Origin: Polynucleobacter sp. MWH-UH35A
GTDB lineage: Bacteria > Pseudomonadota > Gammaproteobacteria > Burkholderiales > Burkholderiaceae
Assembly (NCBI RefSeq): GCF_018687075.1
Contig: NZ_CP061285.1
Coordinates: forward strand, 930,001-994,000
DNA: 64,000 bases
Direction: 5' to 3'
In this document: positions 58,101-64,000 of the stretch, piece by piece
Numbering within the stretch: position 1 is the first letter of the stretch
Layout: every line of letters begins with the position of its first letter
Made by a program: the position numbers and the translations under genes
Notes under the pieces: model-generated
Told to the model about the DNA's origin: nothing
Database searches by the model: none
Seen by the model: the letters and a program-made list of their open reading frames with translations, nothing else

Positions 58101-59075
58101 TTAGTCAAGCGTAATATTTGCTGCTTTAATGGCCTTACTCCAAAAAGGAATTTCCTTTTTAACTAATGCATCAGTTTGATTTGGACCCAGGTAACGTAGC
58201 TCGACACCAGCAGCATCTGCACGCTCTTTAATTTCTGGCAAAGACAAGCTTTGTTTCACAGCATCCGTTAGCTTAGAAATAACTGGTGCTGGTGTCCCAG
58301 CAGGTGCATACAAAGCAACCCAAGATTCCAATTGAAAAGACGGAAGGCCAGCTTCAGCCGTAGTGGGCACATTAGTCATACCTGGGTGACGATTTTTGCC
58401 TGTCACAGCCAGGCCCTTCAGTTTGCCGCTCTGAACATGTTGCATGACTGAGGGTGGCGTACTGATAAAAACTTGCACTTGACCAGCCAACACATCCTGA
58501 ATTGCTGGCCCAGATCCCTTATAGGGAACGTGCACCATGTCTACCCCGGTAGTTTGTTTAAAAATCTCTGTGCCAATATGAGAAACAGAGCCATTACCTT
58601 GAGATGCATAGTTCAACTTGCCTGGATTGGCTTTTGCGTAAGCAATAAATTCTTTGAGATTATTCACTGGAACCGATGGATGCACAGCAATGACATTGGT
58701 AGAAACGGTTAACAATGCAATCGGAGAAAAGTCCTTGATTGGGTCCCAAGGTAATTTATCGAATAAAGCAGGGTTACCTACGTGATACCCAGAGTAGGAG
58801 ATTAATAAGGTGTATCCATCTGGTTTTGCCTTAGCTACATATTGATAGGCGGTATTACCACTTGCGCCCGGCTTGTTATCAACTACCACAGGTTGACCGA
58901 TGACGCGCGTTAATGGCTCGCTTAACAGTCGAGCAGAGGTATCCACTAATCCACCTGGCGGATTGGGGACTACCAGGGTAATAGGCCGATCAGGAAAAGA
59001 TTGAGCAAAGGACGAACAAGCAATGCACAGACCAAGCGTTGCAACAACCTTACGTATTACTGAATAATTTTTCAT
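58101..59075 (-). CDS. Bug-family periplasmic solute-binding protein (TctC-like)
   Basis: Bug proteins bind carboxylates or amides for tripartite tricarboxylate transporters. The ATG at 59075 gives 324 residues, with GGAG four codons upstream; a TTG at 59087 is less likely. A signal peptide (about 1-24) precedes QSFPDRPITLVVPNPPGG, the conserved ligand loop DNKPGASGNTAYQYVAKAKPDGYTLL (about 66-91), and VHVPYKGSGPAIQDVLAGQV. No TctA/TctB membrane components are present, so this is an orphan binding protein. Ligand is unknown. Confidence 0.9.
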   Translation of the reverse strand: MKNYSVIRKVVATLGLCIACSSFAQSFPDRPITLVVPNPPGGLVDTSARLLSEPLTRVIGQPVVVDNKPGASGNTAYQYVAKAKPDGYTLLISYSGYHVGNPALFDKLPWDPIKDFSPIALLTVSTNVIAVHPSVPVNNLKEFIAYAKANPGKLNYASQGNGSVSHIGTEIFKQTTGVDMVHVPYKGSGPAIQDVLAGQVQVFISTPPSVMQHVQSGKLKGLAVTGKNRHPGMTNVPTTAEAGLPSFQLESWVALYAPAGTPAPVISKLTDAVKQSLSLPEIKERADAAGVELRYLGPNQTDALVKKEIPFWSKAIKAANITLD

Positions 59076-59101
59076 CTTTGTCTCCAACGTTTTTTGAATA
59101 T

Positions 59102-60223
59102 TTATCGCTGCCCTACTTTTACATCGCCAAAAATTGCTTGGGCTTCACGAGGCAGGCAACGCCAATAGCGCTCATTTGCAGTAACGGTGCCATTTAATGC
59201 TGCCGCAGCTTCCCATGCCCAACGTGGCTTGTATAGGAATGCTCTTGCCAGAGCGATGAGATCTGCATCACCAGCCTGCAGAATAGCTTCCGCTTGTTGT
59301 GGCTCGGTAATTAAACCAACGGTCATGGTTGGCAAACCAGATTGGTCTTTAACGATCTTGGCAAATGGCACTTGGTAGTTTGGGCCAATTGCAATCTTCT
59401 GCTTTGGTGAAATGCCTCCTGATGAGATATGAACAAAATCGCATCCGATTGGCTTGAGTCTCTTTGCAAAATCAGCTGCCTCTTCTGGGGTCCAACCACC
59501 CTCTATCCAGTCGCTAGCTGAAATTCGGATACCAAGAACGCCCTGATAGGCGGCTCGCACAGCTGCAAATAATTCCAGAGGGAAACGGATACGGTTTTCA
59601 AATGAGCCACCATATTCGTCGGTGCGCTGATTAGCAATCGGCGATAGAAATTGGTGCAACAAGTAACCGTGTGCGCCATGCAATTCAATACCATCCAAAC
59701 CAATGCGAGCGGCACGCTTGGCAGATGCAACAAAGTCCTCGATCAATTGTTTTAGTTCTGATTTGGTCAACTCATGTGGAAGGCGCTCACCATCCAATTG
59801 AGGGATAGCAGATGGCGCCAGAGTCTCCCAGCCACCCTGATCCTTCGCAAGTAGTTGACCGCCATTCCAAGGAGTAGCACTGGAAGCCTTCCGACCTGCA
59901 TGAGCTAGCTGTATAAAAACTGCTACCGCCGGAGCTAATGCTCGTGCACGAGTTAATTTATCCTTTAACGCCGCTTCTGTGCGGTCGTCCCAGAGACCTA
60001 AACAGGCTGGCGTAATCCGTGCCTCAGGGCTCACCCCAGTAGCTTCAATAATGAACAAAGCTGCACCGCTATTGAGCAAGTTACCCCAATGCATTAGATG
60101 CCAGTCGGTTGCCTCGCCGTTATTGGCCGAATATTGGCACATCGGGGCGATCACAATGCGATTAGAAAGCTCCAAAGGCCCTCGTGGGGAATTGAGGGTA
60201 TAGCGTGAAAATAAAAGACTCAT
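59102..60223 (-). CDS. Old Yellow Enzyme-family flavoprotein (YqjM/xenobiotic-reductase type)
   Basis: This FMN enzyme uses NAD(P)H to reduce activated alkenes. With the ATG at 60223 the protein has 373 residues and begins MSLLFSRYTLNSP; a longer reading frame to 60373 adds 50 residues not expected in the family. It has PMCQYSANNG with the Cys-Tyr pair of YqjM-type enzymes, QLAHAGRKAS, HGAHGYLLHQFLSP with the two substrate-binding His residues, and GGSFENRIRFPLE. It lies 14 bp from the Bug gene on the same strand, forming a likely small operon. Confidence 0.9.
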   Translation of the reverse strand: MSLLFSRYTLNSPRGPLELSNRIVIAPMCQYSANNGEATDWHLMHWGNLLNSGAALFIIEATGVSPEARITPACLGLWDDRTEAALKDKLTRARALAPAVAVFIQLAHAGRKASSATPWNGGQLLAKDQGGWETLAPSAIPQLDGERLPHELTKSELKQLIEDFVASAKRAARIGLDGIELHGAHGYLLHQFLSPIANQRTDEYGGSFENRIRFPLELFAAVRAAYQGVLGIRISASDWIEGGWTPEEAADFAKRLKPIGCDFVHISSGGISPKQKIAIGPNYQVPFAKIVKDQSGLPTMTVGLITEPQQAEAILQAGDADLIALARAFLYKPRWAWEAAAALNGTVTANERYWRCLPREAQAIFGDVKVGQR

Positions 60224-60266
60224 GGAAGGCCTCAGAAAGTCCAAAAATAGGTCAAAAATACGAAAA

Positions 60267-60295
60267 TTGCCGTAAAGCGATAGAATACTTAAAAA
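60267..60295 (+). promoter_or_regulatory. Candidate promoter of mmsA
   Basis: TTGCCG (60267-60272) and TAAAAA (60290-60295) are separated by 17 bp, giving a start near 60302 and a leader of about 80 nt. The -10 is weak, so confidence is low. The gene-free gap between the two divergent genes is about 161 bp. Confidence 0.35.
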
Positions 60296-60384
60296 GCAGA
60301 ATAAACGAGACAGCGAAGTCGTGCAGGCCACAAGGCTAAGCGACTTTTTATCAAAAACCCTTAAAATACTCATTACAAGAGACT

Positions 60385-61905
60385 ATGAACGCACCTCAAG
60401 CCTTTGAATCTAAAGAAGATATTGGTCACTATGTTGGCGGCCATGTAGTTAATCCTAAAGACGGTCGATTTGCCGATGTATACAACCCTAGCAAAGGGGC
60501 TGTTGCTCGTCGCGTTGCCCTTGCTAGCCGCAAGGAAGTTGATGCTGCTGTGGCAGTGGCGCAAAAGGCCTTCGAGACCTGGAGCCAAACCAGTCCATTA
60601 CGTCGTTCCCGTATCTTATTTAAATACCTAGAGCTCTTGAATGCCAATCGTGATGAATTGGCTGCGATCATTACAGCCGAACATGGCAAAGTATTTACCG
60701 ACGCCCAGGGTGAAGTTACCCGAGGTATTGAAATTGTGGAATTTGCAACTGGGATTCCAGAGTTACTCAAAGGCGACTACACCGAACAAGTTTCAACAGA
60801 TATCGATAACTGGGTAATGCGCCAGCCATTAGGCGTAGTAGCCGGTATCACACCTTTTAACTTCCCTGTCATGGTGCCAATGTGGATGTTCCCAATGGCA
60901 ATCGCTTGCGGCAATACATTCATTCTTAAGCCCAGCCCTACAGATCCTTCTGCCTCATTATTTATGGCTAGATTACTCAAAGAAGCTGGTCTTCCGGACG
61001 GCGTATTTAACGTTGTTCAAGGCGATAAAGAAGCGGTGGATGCCTTAATTGAAAATCCAGATATCAAGGCAGTAAGCTTTGTAGGATCTACGCCTATTGC
61101 TAACTACATATATGAGCGTTGCGCTCATTTTGGCAAGCGCTCACAAGCTTTGGGTGGAGCCAAGAATCACATGGTCATCATGCCTGATGCCGATATTGAT
61201 AAGGCGATTGATGCATTGGTTGGCGCTGCCTACGGGTCAGCTGGTGAACGCTGTATGGCGATCTCAGTTGCAGTCTTGGTTGGCGATGTAGCTGAGAAGA
61301 TCATGCCTAAGCTTATTGAGCGCACAAAGAGCCTTAAAGTTAAAAACGGTATGGAGCTCGATGCTGAAATGGGTCCTATCGTAACTAAAGCAGCACTTGA
61401 GCGCATTACTGGTTATATCGAAAGTGGTGTTGCATCAGGCGCTAAGCTTCTCGTCGATGGTCGCGGGCTTAAAGTACCCGGCAGCGAAAATGGCTTCTTT
61501 ATTGGTGGCACGTTATTTGACAGCGTCACCCCCGATATGAAGATTTACCTAGAAGAAATCTTTGGGCCAGTTTTATCTTGCCTACGTGTGGCCAACTTTA
61601 CTGACGCACTCAACTTAGTGAATTCTTGTGAATTTGGTAATGGCGTTGCTTGCTTTACAAGTGATGGCAATATTGCCCGTGAATTTGCCCGTCGCGTTCA
61701 GGTGGGCATGGTTGGTATCAACGTACCTATTCCAGTTCCAATGGCATGGCACGGTTTTGGCGGCTGGAAAAAATCTATCTTTGGCGATATGCACGCATAT
61801 GGCAAAGAAGGCGTCCGCTTCTATACTAAGCAAAAGAGTGTGATGCAGCGCTGGCCTGAAAGCATTGCTAAGGGCGCAGAGTTTGTGATGCCTACCTCTA
61901 AGTAA
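60385..61905 (+). CDS. mmsA: CoA-acylating methylmalonate-semialdehyde dehydrogenase
   Basis: MmsA converts methylmalonate semialdehyde or malonate semialdehyde to propionyl- or acetyl-CoA in valine, thymine and inositol breakdown. The 506-residue ALDH-fold protein has [17 protein letters not shown], the NAD segment [32 protein letters not shown] and the catalytic Cys290 in AGERCMAIS. The NHMV and RCMA forms separate MmsA from ordinary ALDHs. It is monocistronic, ending at the terminator at 61921. The mmsB partner is not in the window. Confidence 0.94.
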   Translation: MNAPQAFESKEDIGHYVGGHVVNPKDGRFADVYNPSKGAVARRVALASRKEVDAAVAVAQKAFETWSQTSPLRRSRILFKYLELLNANRDELAAIITAEHGKVFTDAQGEVTRGIEIVEFATGIPELLKGDYTEQVSTDIDNWVMRQPLGVVAGITPFNFPVMVPMWMFPMAIACGNTFILKPSPTDPSASLFMARLLKEAGLPDGVFNVVQGDKEAVDALIENPDIKAVSFVGSTPIANYIYERCAHFGKRSQALGGAKNHMVIMPDADIDKAIDALVGAAYGSAGERCMAISVAVLVGDVAEKIMPKLIERTKSLKVKNGMELDAEMGPIVTKAALERITGYIESGVASGAKLLVDGRGLKVPGSENGFFIGGTLFDSVTPDMKIYLEEIFGPVLSCLRVANFTDALNLVNSCEFGNGVACFTSDGNIAREFARRVQVGMVGINVPIPVPMAWHGFGGWKKSIFGDMHAYGKEGVRFYTKQKSVMQRWPESIAKGAEFVMPTSK

Positions 61906-61920
61906 TCAGTTGATGTAGAT

Positions 61921-61946
61921 AAAAAGCGATCTTCGGATCGCTTTTT
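61921..61946 (+). terminator. Intrinsic terminator of mmsA
   Basis: A 6-bp stem GCGATC (61926-61931) / GATCGC (61936-61941) closed by a TTCG tetraloop is followed by TTTTT, with AAAAA before it. The stable C(UUCG)G loop and symmetric flanks suggest it works both ways, also for the convergent DUF1178 gene. Confidence 0.92.
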
Positions 61947-61970
61947 CTTTGCTAATTTATTGCCGAATCA

Positions 61971-62456
61971 TTATTGAAGCGTATTTTTGAGAGCAGGAAT
62001 CATTGGCATTGAAAGTACGTCGATACCCTCTTCCCTTAATGCTTCGGCTTCATCTAAGGTAGTTTGGCCGCGAATACTTCTCTCGGGAGACTCCTTATAG
62101 TGAATCTTTCTGGCTTCATCCGCAAAAGAATCACCAACATCTTCTGAGCGACCCATTAATTCACGCATGCCTTTTAAGAAGGCAGCTTGAACCTGTGCCT
62201 CCAGATCAGAATGATCTTTGCCGGTAAGAGCAACTACGCCTCCACTTAGATTTTCTGAATGAGTCTGAGGGACTGCTAACTCAGTCGAGGCAGATTTGCC
62301 AATATGTGGAGCTGAAGGCATGCGGGTGACTTCTGTACTTTCACACACAGGACAAGCCAGGATACCCTTCTCTTGCTGCGCAAGGCAGTCCTCTTCCGAG
62401 GCAAACCAACCTTCAAATCGATGGTCTAGTGGACAAGCTAAGTTATAAACTTTCAT
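61971..62456 (-). CDS. DUF1178-type small zinc-ribbon-like protein
   Basis: The 161-residue protein starts MKVYNLACPLDHRFEGWFAS, then a CPVC pair near residue 35, and resembles DUF1178. The four cysteines (two in the first ten residues' vicinity and the CPVC pair) could form a small zinc site. The later part is a helical acidic region. Its function is unknown. It is 64 bp downstream of the NUDIX gene on the same strand, and downstream of nuoN, as in other betaproteobacteria. Confidence 0.85.
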   Translation of the reverse strand: MKVYNLACPLDHRFEGWFASEEDCLAQQEKGILACPVCESTEVTRMPSAPHIGKSASTELAVPQTHSENLSGGVVALTGKDHSDLEAQVQAAFLKGMRELMGRSEDVGDSFADEARKIHYKESPERSIRGQTTLDEAEALREEGIDVLSMPMIPALKNTLQ

Positions 62457-62520
62457 AAAACGTATATTGGGGCAAAAACGATAAATTCAACACCCCTATT
62501 TTAATCGGGTTTGAATTTAT

Positions 62521-63120
62521 CTACTTGATAGGCATGGGCTTTACTAAGCCCTTGCGATATCGATCAAGCCAGTAAGTGGATATGGTGGTTTTGACGTCGG
62601 TAATCTCACCGGACTCAACCCAACCCAGCAATTGATCCAGTGGAGCGGCAAATACATCTAAAAACTCTTCATCATCTAAATGGCTATTACCAGGGACCAG
62701 ATCTTCAGCCAAATAAATATCAATGAACTCGGTTGAATAAGAAATCACCGGATGTATACGTCGTACATAACTCCATTTTTTTGCCGTATAACCTGTTTCT
62801 TCTTGAAGCTCTCGTTGCGCACAAACTAAATGATCTTCACTGGGATCTAATTTTCCAGCAGGAATCTCTATGCAGGCTTTTGCTATTGGATAACGATACT
62901 GGCGCTCAAGAAGCACCCTGCCATCATCCAAAATCGCAATAATAGCCACTGCCCCAGGATGCGTTAAATACTCACGAATAGCCTGCTCACCATCGGGCAG
63001 AGATACCGTATCCCTTTTCATATTTAAAAAGATACCGCCGTATAGATCCTCACCTGAGATACGCTCTTCACGTAAATGGATATCACCCACAGGCAAATCT
63101 TCAAAGGTCTTTTCAGTCAT
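62521..63120 (-). CDS. NUDIX hydrolase, ADP-ribose pyrophosphatase-like
   Basis: The 199-residue protein contains a complete NUDIX box (Gx5Ex7REx2EExGx) in AGKLDPSEDHLVCAQREL and the following QEETGY, at about residues 88-110. N-terminal and C-terminal regions resemble NudF-type ADP-ribose pyrophosphatases, e.g. LERQYRYPIAKACIEIPAG. It would hydrolyse nucleoside diphosphate-X compounds in the cytoplasm; ADP-ribose is the most likely substrate. It lies between nuoN and DUF1178. Confidence 0.88.
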   Translation of the reverse strand: MTEKTFEDLPVGDIHLREERISGEDLYGGIFLNMKRDTVSLPDGEQAIREYLTHPGAVAIIAILDDGRVLLERQYRYPIAKACIEIPAGKLDPSEDHLVCAQRELQEETGYTAKKWSYVRRIHPVISYSTEFIDIYLAEDLVPGNSHLDDEEFLDVFAAPLDQLLGWVESGEITDVKTTISTYWLDRYRKGLVKPMPIK

Positions 63121-63191
63121 GGTTCTTAATAAAAATATTTATGCAGTGAATAGTTTAAGCATCTTAATTAATCTAGATGTCATTTTGATGG

Positions 63192-63225
63192 CCTAAAAAC
63201 AATAAAGGCCCCTTGCGGAGCCTTT
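63192..63225 (-). terminator. Intrinsic terminator of the nuo operon
   Basis: On the minus strand AAAGGC pairs with GCCTTT, with an inner CC/GG extension around a GCAA loop and one mismatch, followed by a T-rich stretch (ATTGTTTTTAGG). It lies 20 bp after the nuoN stop, so it probably ends the nuo transcript. Confidence 0.6.
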
Positions 63226-63244
63226 AGAGAGATGCCTCGCTTAA

Positions 63245-64000
63245 TTATGACCCCAATAGAGTGCGGCGCATCGCATCCAGACAGAGACTCATCAAACCTG
63301 CGGGGACAATGCCAATAGCCAATACCAGAATGCTATTTAGACTCAAAATGCCTTTAGCAAAGCCAGATCCAGAAACGGTGATTTCATGCTCAGGTTCATC
63401 AAAGTACATGACCTTAACCACTCTGAGGTAGTAGAAAGCGCCAATCAATGATGCTATGACAGCAATAACGGCTAAGAAGGTATGCTCAGCATCCACCAAA
63501 GCCTCAAGAACACCCAACTTAGCAGCAAAACCCACTGTAGGCGGAATACCGGCTAAGGAGAACATCATGACAAGGCCAATAAATGCAAACCATGGATGTT
63601 TCTTGTTCAGACCCTTGAGACCATCTAAGGTTTCACAGTCATAACCTTTACGAGATAACACCATCAATAAACCGAAGGTGCCAAGTGTAGTTAATACATA
63701 AGTGATAGCGTAGAACATGGCTGCGCTAAATGCATGGTCGTCAAATACGGAGAGCATGCCTAAGAGCACAAAACCCATTTGCGCAATAGCTGAATAAGCC
63801 AACATGCGCTTCACATTAGTCTGGGCAATCGCAGTCACGTTACCAACCACAAGGGATAGCACTGCTAGCAAAACCAACATTGGCTGCCAGTCACCTAGCA
63901 ATGGCAGCAAGGTATTGACCAGTAAACGGAACAATAATGCAAAAGCAGCCAACTTTGGAGCTGCAGCAATCATCAAAGTGACGGCTGTTGGTGCGCCTTG
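63245..64000 (-). CDS. nuoN: NADH-quinone oxidoreductase subunit N, 3' part
   Basis: NuoN is an antiporter-like membrane subunit of complex I. The frame is open to the window edge at 64000; about 251 C-terminal residues of about 490 are present. Visible features are [19 protein letters not shown] at the edge, [19 protein letters not shown] and [18 protein letters not shown], all typical of NuoN, with about eight membrane segments. It is the last gene of the nuo operon in the usual betaproteobacterial order, followed by the NUDIX and DUF1178 genes. The start lies outside. Confidence 0.95.
   Translation of the reverse strand, partial: QGAPTAVTLMIAAAPKLAAFALLFRLLVNTLLPLLGDWQPMLVLLAVLSLVVGNVTAIAQTNVKRMLAYSAIAQMGFVLLGMLSVFDDHAFSAAMFYAITYVLTTLGTFGLLMVLSRKGYDCETLDGLKGLNKKHPWFAFIGLVMMFSLAGIPPTVGFAAKLGVLEALVDAEHTFLAVIAVIASLIGAFYYLRVVKVMYFDEPEHEITVSGSGFAKGILSLNSILVLAIGIVPAGLMSLCLDAMRRTLLGS

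Noticed and set aside
60224..60373. N-terminal 50-residue extension of the Old Yellow Enzyme gene
   Set aside because: The added residues do not match the family, and the ATG at 60223 with an upstream AGG gives the normal start.

Overview
The window looks like a contiguous piece of a betaproteobacterial chromosome, most likely Polynucleobacter or a close Burkholderiaceae relative. The main reasons are gene-order signatures: eno-ftsB, rlmE-ftsH-folP-glmM divergent from yhbY, carA-carB-greA-DUF4149, mltG-tmk-holB-tatD, msrB-yciB-bolA-parvulin, gloB-methyltransferase-rnhA, and nuoN followed by a NUDIX gene and a DUF1178 gene. Coding density is very high, overlaps of 1 or 4 nt are common, and I see no insertion sequence, prophage, CRISPR array or rRNA. 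The genus is inferred; a 16S or marker search would settle it.

Layout. 1-4.1 kb: enolase (cut by the window edge), ftsB, hslO, gltX and a tRNA-Ala/Glu/Asp cluster with a terminator. 4.1-12 kb: a more variable stretch with a lipase-like hydrolase, an orphan DUF4118 membrane protein, a periplasmic duplicated-domain protein, hydroxypyruvate isomerase plus tartronate semialdehyde reductase, a small esterase, an HNH nuclease overlapping a DUF3108 gene that seems to use a CTG start, and an orphan K+-channel-like protein. 10.9-15.3 kb (minus strand): mltG-tmk-holB-tatD-ankyrin, nearly all translationally coupled. 15.3-27.5 kb: YgfZ, NRDE protein, thioesterase, SelO, MsrB, septation protein, BolA, parvulin, MFS carrier, chorismate synthase, CBS protein, YihY, WrbA, DUF2069 and an FAD-linked 2-hydroxyacid dehydrogenase. 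27.5-32.7 kb: a 61-residue unknown protein, a fluoroacetate-dehalogenase-type hydrolase, two lipoproteins, tRNA-Arg/tRNA-Pro and a DUF2946-ZnuD-like metal-uptake pair.

32.7-44 kb holds the cell-envelope/proteolysis operon (rlmE-ftsH-folP-glmM), yhbY, and the pyrimidine/arginine operon carA-carB-greA. 44-54.9 kb holds prpE, mltD, gloB, a methyltransferase-like gene, rnhA, an RND efflux pair and dnaQ; the efflux pair sits between rnhA and dnaQ, and dnaQ is coupled to the pump gene by a 1-nt overlap. 54.9-62 kb is a catabolic stretch (tartrate-dehydrogenase family, SprT-like protein, amidase, Bug binding protein, Old Yellow Enzyme, mmsA). 62-64 kb holds DUF1178, a NUDIX hydrolase and the 3' part of nuoN.

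I did not find a clear multi-gene system that would be new. The observations most worth a second look are the CTG start at 9279, the RND insertion between rnhA and dnaQ, the complete fluoroacetate dehalogenase residue set, the ZnuD-like receptor without a His-rich loop and with a DUF2946 partner, a lipoprotein with an exactly spaced 16-residue duplicated Cys motif, and the 61-residue protein with a strong ribosome binding site and its own terminator. Apart from the tRNA-bearing gaps near 3.7-4.1 kb and 29.9-30.2 kb, no gene-free stretch exceeds 300 bases.
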